34,439 nt of DNA from Candidatus Omnitrophica bacterium 4484_213 (GTDB lineage: Bacteria; Omnitrophota; 4484-213): contig MZGK01000015.1 in NCBI GenBank assembly GCA_002085025.1, positions 1 through 34,439 on the forward strand, written 5' to 3'. How positions within the stretch are numbered: the first letter of the stretch is position 1; each line of letters opens with the position of its first letter. Positions 1 through 9,419 of the stretch are shown here, piece by piece. A model generated the notes under the pieces. That model searched no databases and had not been told where the DNA came from. It saw only the letters and a program-made list of their open reading frames with translations. The translations under genes were made by a program, and so were the position numbers.

Positions 1-27
1 CTTTGAGTTCCATTTGCGGTATTTCAT
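1..27 (-). CDS. N-terminal fragment of a possible transposase (MKYRKWNSK...), running off the left edge
   Basis: Reverse complement reads gggggagcaaATGAAATACCGCAAATGGAACTCAAAG: a purine-rich RBS and an N-terminus resembling IS3-type OrfA proteins. Only 9 codons are visible. Confidence 0.3.
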
Positions 28-192
28 TTGCTCCCCCTTTTTGGTGCTATTATAAGAGATTTTCTCCTAAATTGCACTTATTTGTTAATGGGGAGCAGTA
101 TAAATCCGACCTAATTTACTTTTATCTACTAAAAAGTTAGAAAAAAGCGGTTTTAAGGCAAGGCATATAAAAGAGACATTAGAGGAATGTGT

Positions 193-220
193 CCAAAGTT
201 ATCTGAAGTATTAACTTTGG
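193..220. repeat. Perfect 8-bp inverted repeat CCAAAGTT...AACTTTGG just upstream of an RBS
   Basis: Read directly from the sequence; followed by aggaattttaaaaggag and the ATG at 243. Confidence 0.6.
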
Positions 221-321
221 AGGAATTTTAAAAGGAGCATCAATGAAAAAAATTATATTTTTATTTCTCTTTATTTTTATAAATATTGCCTTTGCTGAAG
301 CGCAGGAGCGGGAAAGGTTCG

Positions 322-378
322 CCCTGTTAAATAATTCGCCTATGGCGGATTCCCCGCCTTGGCGGGGATTTAACAGGG
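322..378. repeat. Three-way-junction palindromic element, copy 1, in CDS
   Basis: CCCTGTTAAAT-aatt-CGCCtatGGCG-gatt-CCCCGCCttGGCGGGG-ATTTAACAGGG: closing stem plus two hairpins. Confidence 0.8.
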
Positions 379-1010
379 TAAAGGGTATAAAGGATACTGA
401 CCTGAAGGCAATTGCTGTTAATAAAGAAAATCCCGATATTATCTATGTTGGCTCAAAATTTATCTACAGGACCGAAGATGGGGGCGAAAACTGGCAAGAG
501 GTCTTTACTTTGCCGGCGATGGCAGAGGTAAATTTTTTATTGGTGGATGGAAATGCTATACAAGCAGAATAATTTGATTTACCTCGGCACACAAAAAGGG
601 TTATTTAGAAGCAAAGACGGCAAGAGTTGGCAGAGAAGCAAGGGAAAATTAGGTGACGCCGAGATTTACAGGCTAAAGGTGGACCCCGAAGACCCAAATA
701 CAATCTACACTGTCAGCGATGAGGGATTTTTCAAGACCGATAATCAGGGGAGAAATTGGAGAAAGGCCTTTGTTATCTCTAAAATTGCCGAGGAAGAAGC
801 AGAAGAGGAAGAAGAACCGGCAGACAGATTAAACGATTTAGCAATTGCTCAAAATGTACTTTATTTAGTCGGCAAGGATATTTTACTGAGAAGTAAGGAT
901 AAAGCAGAAACCTGGCAGGAAATGGACAAATGGGTTTTAAGGGGCGCAGATATCCGCTCAATTATTGTTGCTGGTAGTAAAATCTTTTTAGGAACAGACA
1001 GGGGCGTATT

Positions 1011-1045
1011 CACGCTCCACGCCGCATGCTCCACGCCGCACGCTC
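1011..1045. repeat. Heptanucleotide array (CACGCTC/CACGCCG)x5
   Basis: cacgctc cacgccg catgctc cacgccg cacgctc, inside the CDS (TLHAACSTPHAP). Confidence 0.85.
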
Positions 1046-1796
1046 CAGGGATAAAAAATGAACAACAAGAAAGCAAAAAAGAAGCTGAAGGAAACTGGAA
1101 GGAAATTTATGTTGGTTTACCCTCTCTTGATGTCCGAAAGATTGCTCTGGCCGGCGATGATTTATGGGCAATTACGGAGAAGGGGGTATTCAAGCTGGAG
1201 GCTAAAAACCAAGAAGAAAAAGAGATAGAAAAAGATAAAGAAGTAAGTTTAAAGCAGAAGATTTTTGAGTTGTTTGCCCACGAGCCGAGTATTCGCGAGG
1301 TGCAAGAAAAGGCGATTGAATACGCCGAGGTTCATCCCGATAAAATAAAGAGGTGGTGGCGGCTTTCGGCAAAGAGAGCCATATTGCCTAAATTTAGTGT
1401 AGGGGTGGATGGTAATAAGGATATCACTTCTAGCGATAGCATTTGGGGTAGTACCTCAAAAGAGTTTTACCATACCGGCCCCGACGACAAAACTGTATAT
1501 GATAAGTTCGGCTGGGATGTTTCGCTTACCTGGGATTTAGGGGATTTAATTTGGAGCGACGCCCAGACCAGTATTGATGTCCGTTCCCGCTTGATGGTCC
1601 AATTGCGCGAGGATATCCTGGATGAGGTAACCCGCACCTATTTTGAGAGAAAACGGCTGAAGATTGAACTCTTTTTGTCACCGCCAAAAGACGAACAGAG
1701 AAAAATAGAAAAGGAATTAAGATTGGAGGAACTTACTGCCAACTTAGATGCCTTGACTGGCGGCTGGTTCTCGGAAAATATCGCTGATGCCACTGA

Positions 1797-1832
1797 TAAT
1801 CAGTGTAATCAGTGGCATCAGTGTAGTCAGTG
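1797..1832. repeat. Nonanucleotide array (TAATCAGTG)-type x4 immediately upstream of polA
   Basis: taatcagtg taatcagtg gcatcagtg tagtcagtg, 5 nt before the polA ATG at 1838. Confidence 0.8.
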
Positions 1833-1837
1833 TTTCT

Positions 1838-4414
1838 ATGAAAAAACTATTTCTAATTGACGGAAATGCCTGTTGTTATCGGGCTTATTATGGAATTAAA
1901 GACCTAAGAAATTCTCAGGGGCAACCGACAAATGCTGTTTATGGTTTTGTTAAAATTCTAAATATGCTTATCAAAAAGGAAAAACCCGATTATTTAGGGG
2001 TCGCCTTTGACTTGAAGGCACCTACTTTTCGGCACCAAAGATATGAGCAATATAAAGCCCAGCGCAAACCAATGCCCCTGGAATTAGTGAGCCAGATTCC
2101 CTTGATAAAAGATATTGTGCGGGCTTATAACATCCCTTTGTTTGAGAAAGAAGGCTTTGAAGCCGATGATATCTTAGCCACAATTGCCGAGAAAGCCAGC
2201 AAAGAGGAAATCTTGGTTTATATTGTTAGCGGCGATAAGGATATCTTGCAGTTGGTTAGTGACAGAGTCAAAGTTTATAATACGCATAAAGAGGGTTTGA
2301 TTTATGATTCTGAAAAAGTAAAGGAAAGATATGGGGTAACTCCAGAGAAGATAATAGAAATTTTGTGTCTGATGGGTGACGCTTCAGATAATATCCCCGG
2401 GGTACCGGGTATAGGTGAGAAGACAGCCATTGAGTTAATAAAGAGATTTGGGAGCTTGGAGAAGGTTCTGGCGAATATTAACGAGATAAAAAGAAAAGCA
2501 ACGAAGAATGCTTTGCGGGAATTTGGCGAGCAAGCACGAATAGCCCGAGAGTTGCTCATATTAGATAGAAATGTTCCTTTGAAGATAGATTTTGAGAGAT
2601 TACGCCTGGAATCCCCGGATAAAGAGAAATTGAATGAGATATTTACAAAATTAGAATTTAAAAGCTTGCTCTTGAATAAGAATAATAATCATTCCCAGAA
2701 GGCTATCCAAAAGGTAGATAATTTATCGGAAAAAGAAATCTCTCTATTAAGAAAGAGTTCGCAGTTTGTTTTTGATATCAAATTGAAAGATAATTTCGGG
2801 ATTGAGAATATCTCTTTTATTCTGCAAGGTAGAGAGATTATTCTTCCTCGAGAGAATATCCAGCAATTGAGGCCTGTCTTTGAAGACAAAAACCTCAAAA
2901 AAATTGGGCACAATCTAAAACCGCAAATTCTTGCTTTAGCTAACTTGGGCTTTTTTTTAAAAGGAATCGGTTTTGATACTCAGATTGCTGCTTATCTGCT
3001 TACCCCCGAGCAGTCAAATTATGACCTTAAAACCCTTGCCTTTATTTATCTCTCGGAGACTTTTTCCAATCCCTCGCCGGTTATCATCTTGCGACTAAAA
3101 AAGGTTTTAGAAAAAAGGTTAAAAGAAAAGAATTTGTTTCATCTCTTTGCCAATGTAGAGATTCCTTTAATCAAGATATTAGCCGATATGGAAAGAGAGG
3201 GAATTGGTATAGATAGAAATTTGTTAAGCAAGATTTCAGCGAATTTAGAGAAGAAATTGCGCATTTTAAATAAGGACATTTATGAAATTGCCGGTGAAGA
3301 ATTTAATATAAATTCTCCTCTGCAGCTCAGAAAGATTCTCTTTAATAAACTGAAACTGCCAATAGTAAAGAAAACCAAAACCGGCCCATCTACCAGTGAA
3401 GAGGTATTAGAGCAACTTTCTACTCGGCATAGTTTACCAGCAGCTATTTTAGAATATCGCCGTTTGTTTAAGTTAAAATCTACTTATGTAGATACCTTAC
3501 CTTCATTAGTCAATGAGAAAACAGGTCGGATCCATACCACCTTTAACCAGACCGTTACATCTACCGGTCGCCTAAGCAGCAGCAATCCTAATCTACAGAA
3601 TATCCCCATCAAGAGCGAACTCGGCAAAGAGATTAGAAAGGTGTTTGTAAGCAGAGGTCTTTTTCTCTCGGCGGATTATTCGCAGATAGAGTTGCGTATT
3701 TTGGCTCATCTTTGCGGAGATGAAAATCTGATAGAGGCATTCAAAAGGGATTTGGATATTCATAATTACACAGCAAGTTTAATTTTTAGCCTTCCTGTAG
3801 AAAAGATTGATGCTGAGAAAAGAAGGATAGCCAAGACAGTGAACTTTGGAATTATCTATGGGATGGGGGCGCATCGGCTCTCCCAGGATTTAAAAATCTC
3901 TCATAAGCAAGCAGAGGAGTTTATCAATGCCTATTTTAAAAGATATCCAGGCGTCAAGGTCTATATTGAAGAGCAAATAAGGCAAGCAAGAGAAAAAGGT
4001 TATGTAAGGACAATGCTTGGCCGACGGAGATATGTATCCGAGATAAACAGCGAGGAGCATAATGTGCGTGGATTTGGCGAGCGGATAGCGATAAATATGC
4101 CTGTTCAGGGCTCAGCGGCCGACTTAATCAAAATGGCAATGATTGATATATCGCAGGAACTTGAAAAACAGAGGTTAAAAACAAAACTAATCTTACAGGT
4201 TCACGACGAACTTCTATTTGAGGTTCCAGAAGGAGAATTGTCAGCGAACCTCCTTAGAAAATCCGGGAAGGTTGAGGAGGAAGCATTTTCTAAGGGGGTG
4301 AAAGAAATAATTAAAGAAAGGATGGAAAAAGTGATGCAGCTAAAGGTGCCTTTGAAGGTAGATATCAAAGTTGGCAGGAGTTGGGGGGAGTTAACGAATG
4401 AAAGTCAAGGGTAA
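1838..4414 (+). CDS. polA: DNA polymerase I, family A
   Basis: N-terminal 5'-3' exonuclease (MKKLFLIDGNACCYRAYYGI, GDASDNIPGVPGIGEKTA) and polymerase motifs (SADYSQIELRILAHL, RRIAKTVNFGIIYGM, QVHDELLFEVP). Start chosen at 1838 within ORF 1787-4414. Confidence 0.97.
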   Translation: MKKLFLIDGNACCYRAYYGIKDLRNSQGQPTNAVYGFVKILNMLIKKEKPDYLGVAFDLKAPTFRHQRYEQYKAQRKPMPLELVSQIPLIKDIVRAYNIPLFEKEGFEADDILATIAEKASKEEILVYIVSGDKDILQLVSDRVKVYNTHKEGLIYDSEKVKERYGVTPEKIIEILCLMGDASDNIPGVPGIGEKTAIELIKRFGSLEKVLANINEIKRKATKNALREFGEQARIARELLILDRNVPLKIDFERLRLESPDKEKLNEIFTKLEFKSLLLNKNNNHSQKAIQKVDNLSEKEISLLRKSSQFVFDIKLKDNFGIENISFILQGREIILPRENIQQLRPVFEDKNLKKIGHNLKPQILALANLGFFLKGIGFDTQIAAYLLTPEQSNYDLKTLAFIYLSETFSNPSPVIILRLKKVLEKRLKEKNLFHLFANVEIPLIKILADMEREGIGIDRNLLSKISANLEKKLRILNKDIYEIAGEEFNINSPLQLRKILFNKLKLPIVKKTKTGPSTSEEVLEQLSTRHSLPAAILEYRRLFKLKSTYVDTLPSLVNEKTGRIHTTFNQTVTSTGRLSSSNPNLQNIPIKSELGKEIRKVFVSRGLFLSADYSQIELRILAHLCGDENLIEAFKRDLDIHNYTASLIFSLPVEKIDAEKRRIAKTVNFGIIYGMGAHRLSQDLKISHKQAEEFINAYFKRYPGVKVYIEEQIRQAREKGYVRTMLGRRRYVSEINSEEHNVRGFGERIAINMPVQGSAADLIKMAMIDISQELEKQRLKTKLILQVHDELLFEVPEGELSANLLRKSGKVEEEAFSKGVKEIIKERMEKVMQLKVPLKVDIKVGRSWGELTNESQG
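4250..4298. mobile_element. Probable in-frame CCCGTTAG-type palindromic element in polA (decayed arms)
   Basis: CTCCTTAGAAAAT...ATTTTCTAAGGGGG arms; peptide SANLLRKSGKVEEEAFSKGV interrupts the usual EGEL-KEIIKERMEKVM junction. Confidence 0.6.
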
Positions 4415-5412
4415 AGATTATAGAACCGTTTGGATGGAAGGTTCATCTGTATTTTTGATAGAGCAAAATCTCCTCCCCTTTGATTTTAAGATTTATGAGG
4501 CGAGGAATTATCTTGAGACCTGTCAAGCTATTAAGACAATGAAGGTAAGGGGAGCGGGCGCAGCAGGTGAATCCGCCGGCTTTGCAATGGCTCAGGCGTT
4601 TTTAGGAGCCCCTGAGGATAGTTTTGGGGAATATATTGGAAAAGCCAAAAAAGAGATAGAAGCAACAAGGCCAACCGCCCAAAATTTATTCTATGCGGTG
4701 AGGCGTGTTTTTAAGACAGCGAAGGAATCAATCGAACCGAGGAAAGCAGCGGTCGCAGAAGCGCAAAAAATTGCTGACGAGGATGTTGAGGCCTGCAGGA
4801 GAATAGGCGAATACGGAAATGAACTAATCAAAGATGGTTTTAATATAGAGACGCATTGTAATGCCGGATGGCTTGCCTTTGTTGACTATGGCACTGCTTT
4901 ATCTCCGGTATATTCTGCTCGTAGAAGCGGAAAGAGGGTAGTTGTCTATGTTGATGAAACAAGGCCAAGAAAAGGGAATTCCTTATGTTATTTTGCCTGA
5001 CAATGCCGGTGCTTACTTGATGTTTCAAGGAAAAATAGATATAATACTTGTTGGAGCGGATAGGATTGCCGGAAATGGTGATGTGGTTAATAAAATAGGG
5101 ACCTTTGAAAAAGCCATTGTAGCAAAGGAACTCGGGGTTCCTTTTTATGTTGCTGCTCCGAGCTCCACATTTTATTTGAATTGTAATTCTGGCAGAGATA
5201 TGCCGATTGAGGAAAGAAGCGAAGATGAGGTTTTGTATCAAACAGGTCTTAGCGAACGAGGAAATCTTGAGGAGATTCTTGTCTGCTTGCCCCATTCTAG
5301 GGCCATCAATCCCGTCTTTGATATAACACCGGCAAAATATATCAACGGAATTATAACCGAGAAGGGGATAATCCAACTAAGAGAGAATTTAATAATAGGA
5401 TTGTTTTCTTAA
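4398..5412 (+). pseudogene. mtnA: S-methyl-5-thioribose-1-phosphate isomerase-like (MtnA/eIF2B family), frameshifted with internal deletion
   Basis: ORF 4398-5000 (KVRGAGAAGESAG, VYVDETRPR) and ORF 4942-5412 (GIPYVILPDNAGAYLM, VGADRIAGNGDVVNKIGT). The usual QGARLTAWEL segment is missing at the junction. Confidence 0.8.
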
Positions 5413-5421
5413 TTATATTAT

Positions 5422-6015
5422 ATGGGCTATCAAGGGGTAAAGTTTAGAACAGAAGTAATTGGCAGAGAAGTTCCTCAAAGCCCTCGCATCAAAGAACTGA
5501 AGTATTGGTGCAGAAAATTTAGTTCTCAGGGTTTTGCTCCCGTATATGAGGGGGGTTCTTACGGAAATTTGAGTTTCCGCCTCCAAGAGAGCAAGGACCA
5601 ATTTATTATTACCGCCTCGGGGATTGACCTGGGAGAGGAGTTATCCGATGATTGCTTTGTGAAAGTGGAGGATTGTGATTTAAAAAAGGGAGTAGTTTAT
5701 GCATCTGGGGAGAGAGAACCCTCGTCAGAAAGCATCCTCCATTTTGTAATTTATCATGAGAGAAAGGATGTCAACGTAATATTCCATGGGCATTCTAAGA
5801 ACATCTTAGAGCAGGCAAATGAATTAGGAATACCTCAAACAAGTAAGGAAGAACCTTGCGGACCAAATGAGTTGGTACGAAGGGTTTTTTATGATAAAGC
5901 ATTTTTGATAATGAAGAATCACGGATTTATTTCTCTGGGCAGAACTATGAGAGAGGCTGGGGAGTGGCTCAAGCCTTACTCCGTCGACGGAGGAAGGGGC
6001 TTTCTAACGGGGTAA
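5422..6015 (+). CDS. Class II aldolase/adducin-family protein (possible DHAP-shunt Ald2-type)
   Basis: GGSYGNLSFRL, ITASGIDLGEELSDD, HGHS and KNHGF motifs; directly downstream of mtnA. Confidence 0.8.
   Translation: MGYQGVKFRTEVIGREVPQSPRIKELKYWCRKFSSQGFAPVYEGGSYGNLSFRLQESKDQFIITASGIDLGEELSDDCFVKVEDCDLKKGVVYASGEREPSSESILHFVIYHERKDVNVIFHGHSKNILEQANELGIPQTSKEEPCGPNELVRRVFYDKAFLIMKNHGFISLGRTMREAGEWLKPYSVDGGRGFLTG
5971..6012. repeat. Palindromic element remnant at the 3' end of the aldolase gene
   Basis: aagccttaCTCCGTCGACGGAGgaaggggctttctaacgggg: self-complementary core plus the family right arm TTTCTAACGGGG; encodes the C-terminal FLTG*. Confidence 0.55.
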
Positions 6016-6019
6016 AAGT

Positions 6020-8206
6020 ATGAAGGAGAGGTTATTGATTGTTTCAAATAGGTTGCCGATTAGCGTTGAAAAAAGAAAAGGGAAATTGCGTTTTCGCCAG
6101 AGTGCCGGCGGTTTAGCCACAGGGATAGGTTCATTTTATAAAGCATACAATAGTATCTGGTTGGGGTGGTGCGGAATCCCTTCGGATAAAGTAGATAGAA
6201 AAGAGAAAAAGAAGATCGAAACAAAATTAATCAGCGAGCATAACAATTATCCTATATTTTTATCCAAAAGAGATATCGAGAGGTATTATTACGGTTTTTT
6301 CAACAAGACCCTCTGGCCGCTCTTTCATTGCTTTAGCCAATATGCAGTTTATGATGAGAGTTTATGGTTTGCCTACAAGCAGATAAATGAGCTTTTTTGT
6401 GATAAGGTCATAGAGGTTGCTGAGGCAAAGGATACTATCTGGATCCACGATTACCATCTAATGCTTCTTCCTAAGCTTATAAGGGAAAGATTGCCTAAGG
6501 CCAAGATAGGCTTCTTTTTGCATATACCATTTCCGCCTTTCGAGATATTTCGTCTGCTCCCCTGGCGGAAGGAGATTTTAAAGGGGCTTTTGGATGCCGA
6601 CCTTATTGGATTTCACACCTATGATTATGTTTGCCATTTTTTGTTTAGCGTTGAGCGTCTTTTAGGCTACGAGCACACGCTTGGGCAAATTAGCGTAGGT
6701 AGTCATGTAGTAAAGGTGGATAGTTTTCCGATGGGGATAGACTATGAGCGATTTAATAGCGCTGTGAGTGATTCGGGAGTTCGCAAAGAGAGCAATAAGA
6801 TTTGCAAGAAAGCAGGTAGCCGCAGGATAATCTTATCAATAGACCGTTTGGATTATACAAAAGGGATAATCCAGCGTCTGGACGCGTTTGATCTCTTTCT
6901 GGAGAAAAACCCGAAATATAAAGAGAAGGTAGTTCTCATCCTTGTAGCCGCCCCTTCACGCACAAAGGTAGAGCAGTATAAGTTATTAAAGAAGCAAGTA
7001 GATGGACTTGTGGGCAAGATCAATGGGAAGTATGGGAGTATTGGTTGGATGCCCATTTGGTATCTCTACTCCTTCCTGCCCTTTGATAATCTCGTTTCTC
7101 TGTATAGTGCTGCCGATGTCGCTTTAATAACTCCTTTGAGGGATGGAATGAACTTGATAGCTAAGGAGTTTATTGCCAGCAAAACCGATGGTAGGGGTGT
7201 TTTGATTCTCGCTGAGATAACCGGAGCGGCAAAGGAATTGGGAGAAGCGATTATAGTGAACCCAAATAATAAGAAGGAGATTGTCGCGGCCTTAAAAGAG
7301 GCGCTGACAATGCCTGAAGCAGAACAGATAGAACGGAATAGAACAATGCAAACGAGGTTAAAGCGCTATAATGTTCGGCGGTGGGCAAAGGATTTTATGG
7401 ACAGCTTATCCGACATCAAAAGGGTTCAGCAAGAGCTTTGTGCACGCAGGTTATCGTCTGCGGGAAAAAAGGAGTTACGCGCCGATTACTCCAAGAGTAA
7501 AAAACGGCTAATCCTGCTTGATTATGATGGAACCCTTACCGCTTTTGGAGAAAAACCCGAAAAGGTAGAGCCGGATAATCAACTCCTCGGATTGCTTAAA
7601 GCCCTTGTTTCTAATAGAAGAAATGAAGTGGTAGTTATAAGTGGACGAGATAAGAATGTAATGGAGAGATGGTTTGCTTCCTTAGACATTGTCTTAATTT
7701 CTGAACACGGGGCATGGCTTAAACAAAAAGGTAATAGCTGGGAAACAATAGAGCCGCTCAAGAATGATTGGAAAGAAGAAATAAAACCGATCCTTGAACT
7801 CTATGTAGATAGAACACCTGGTTCCTTTGTCGAAGAAAAGGATTTCTCTTTTGTTTGGCACTACCGAAGGGTTGAGCCGGAGTTAGCTTTGGCCAGGGCA
7901 AGGGAACTAAAGAGCGCCCTTTTTCATCTTACCGCTAACTTCAACCTTCAGGTCTTGGAGGGGAATAAGGTCATCGAAGTTAAGAGGGTAGGCATAAACA
8001 AAGGTCGGATGGCGTTAAAATGGCTTGAGAAGAAAAGCTGGGATTTTATTTTAGCCATTGGAGATGATTGCACTGATGAGGATGTGTTTGCCGTGCTGCC
8101 TGATAAAGCCTATTCGTTCAAGGTTGGCTTATCTCCTTCAAAGGCGAAGTTTAATCTTGATTCAGTAACGGAAGTGAGATTATTATTAAAAGAACTCGTG
8201 AGGTAA
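6020..8206 (+). CDS. otsA-otsB: Bifunctional trehalose-6-phosphate synthase/phosphatase
   Basis: GT20 motifs (RLPISVEKRKGKLRFRQSAGGLATG, WIHDYHLMLLP, SIDRLDYTKGI, PLRDGMNLIAKEF) followed by a HAD phosphatase (LILLDYDGTL, ISGRD, AIGDDCTDEDVF). Confidence 0.95.
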   Translation: MKERLLIVSNRLPISVEKRKGKLRFRQSAGGLATGIGSFYKAYNSIWLGWCGIPSDKVDRKEKKKIETKLISEHNNYPIFLSKRDIERYYYGFFNKTLWPLFHCFSQYAVYDESLWFAYKQINELFCDKVIEVAEAKDTIWIHDYHLMLLPKLIRERLPKAKIGFFLHIPFPPFEIFRLLPWRKEILKGLLDADLIGFHTYDYVCHFLFSVERLLGYEHTLGQISVGSHVVKVDSFPMGIDYERFNSAVSDSGVRKESNKICKKAGSRRIILSIDRLDYTKGIIQRLDAFDLFLEKNPKYKEKVVLILVAAPSRTKVEQYKLLKKQVDGLVGKINGKYGSIGWMPIWYLYSFLPFDNLVSLYSAADVALITPLRDGMNLIAKEFIASKTDGRGVLILAEITGAAKELGEAIIVNPNNKKEIVAALKEALTMPEAEQIERNRTMQTRLKRYNVRRWAKDFMDSLSDIKRVQQELCARRLSSAGKKELRADYSKSKKRLILLDYDGTLTAFGEKPEKVEPDNQLLGLLKALVSNRRNEVVVISGRDKNVMERWFASLDIVLISEHGAWLKQKGNSWETIEPLKNDWKEEIKPILELYVDRTPGSFVEEKDFSFVWHYRRVEPELALARARELKSALFHLTANFNLQVLEGNKVIEVKRVGINKGRMALKWLEKKSWDFILAIGDDCTDEDVFAVLPDKAYSFKVGLSPSKAKFNLDSVTEVRLLLKELVR

Positions 8207-8210
8207 AACT

Positions 8211-9419
8211 ATGCATAGTTTAGAGGATTATTATGAACTCGCAGGGGATAAGGTTATATCTGATATTCATAAAAAGGCAAGAAAACTCTATGGAAAACAT
8301 ATCCTACACATCAATTCTACCTGCCAGGGCGGTGGTGTGGCCGGGATACTCGCTTCCCTCATCCCCCTAATGAATGATGTGGGAATAGAGGCCGGCTGGA
8401 GAATACTGCACGGTAACCCTGATTTCTTTTCAATAACCAAGAAGTTTCATAATGCCCTCCAGGGAGAACAGATAAATCTCTCCGAGATAAAAAAGGAGCT
8501 ATATACCCAAACCAATAAGCTCTTTTCTGTATACACCCACATAAATCACGATTGTGTTCTAATACACGACCCGCAACCTTTACCGCTTATAAAGCTTTAT
8601 GAGAAAAAGCAACCCTGGATTTGGCGCTGCCACATAGATTTATCCCATCCCAATGAGGAGATTTGGGAGTTTCTGAAGAGATTCATTCTTAGATATGACG
8701 CAGTTATCCTTTCAAATAAGAAGTATAGAAGTAAACACCTACCCGTAGAGCAAAGGGTTATCTATCCGGCCATTGACCCACTTTCGGCAAAGAATAAAGA
8801 ACTTTCTGAGGGTGATATTTCAAAATACTTAAAAAAATTTAGAGTTCCTACAGACAAGCCGCTTATAGTTCAAGTATCAAGGTTTGACAAGTGGAAAGAC
8901 CCGGTAGGTGTAATAGAGGTATTTAATCTTGTTAAAGAAAAAATAGATTGCAGATTGGTCTTGTGCGGAAGTATGGCTGGAGATGACCCCGAGGGATGGA
9001 TGATTTATGAGATGCTAAAGAAAAAGGCAAACCGGCTTATTGAAAATAAAGATATTATATTTATAACCAGTGAGAACAGTATCCTCGTAAATGCCCTTCA
9101 ACGAAGTTCAGCAGTCATAGTTCAGAAGTCGATAAGAGAGGGTTTTGGGCTTACGGTAACTGAGGGGCTCTGGAAAGAGAAACCAGTGGTAGCGACAAAT
9201 GTGGGCGGAATTTCCCTTCAGATAGATAATGGAAAAAACGGGTTTTTGGTTGAGCCATCAGATATAAAAGGATTTGCCCAAAGGGTTGTTCAAGTCCTGA
9301 AAAACCGTAAACTTGCCGAGAAGCTTGGTAAAAAGGGCAGAGAGATTGTCAAAGAAAAATTCCTGATAACCCGACTTTTATCCGATTATTTGGATTTATT
9401 GAATGAAATGATAAGATGA
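8211..9419 (+). CDS. GT4 glycosyltransferase, trehalose glycosyltransferring synthase (TreT)-like
   Basis: HINSTCQGGGVAGILASLIPLMNDVGIEAGWRILHGNPDFF, HDPQPLPLI and a GT4 C-terminus SIREGFGLTVTEGLW. Confidence 0.8.
   Translation: MHSLEDYYELAGDKVISDIHKKARKLYGKHILHINSTCQGGGVAGILASLIPLMNDVGIEAGWRILHGNPDFFSITKKFHNALQGEQINLSEIKKELYTQTNKLFSVYTHINHDCVLIHDPQPLPLIKLYEKKQPWIWRCHIDLSHPNEEIWEFLKRFILRYDAVILSNKKYRSKHLPVEQRVIYPAIDPLSAKNKELSEGDISKYLKKFRVPTDKPLIVQVSRFDKWKDPVGVIEVFNLVKEKIDCRLVLCGSMAGDDPEGWMIYEMLKKKANRLIENKDIIFITSENSILVNALQRSSAVIVQKSIREGFGLTVTEGLWKEKPVVATNVGGISLQIDNGKNGFLVEPSDIKGFAQRVVQVLKNRKLAEKLGKKGREIVKEKFLITRLLSDYLDLLNEMIR

Larger units (their letters stand above)
243..1860 (+). pseudogene. 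YCF48/BNR-like beta-propeller repeat protein with signal peptide, split by a frameshift
   Basis: ORF 243-572 (signal peptide; YVGSKFIYRTEDGGENW) continues in another frame as ORF 547-1860 (IYLGTQKGLFRSKDGKSW, IYTVSDEGFFKTDNQGRNW). The repeats match the YCF48/BNR pattern. The frameshift lies near a T run around 533-572. Confidence 0.65.

Noticed and set aside
322-378. tRNA gene, from the cloverleaf-like folding of the three-way-junction family
   Set aside because: No T-loop GTTCRA, no anticodon arm geometry and no CCA-type acceptor; the closing stem is sequence-conserved while the inner stems vary.
779-961. Minus-strand ORFs opposite known genes (e.g. 779-961, 2302-2559, 4840-5376, 13151-13579, 31332-31853)
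   Set aside because: They are antisense to well-supported + strand genes, lack recognisable domains and RBSs, and look like codon-bias shadows.
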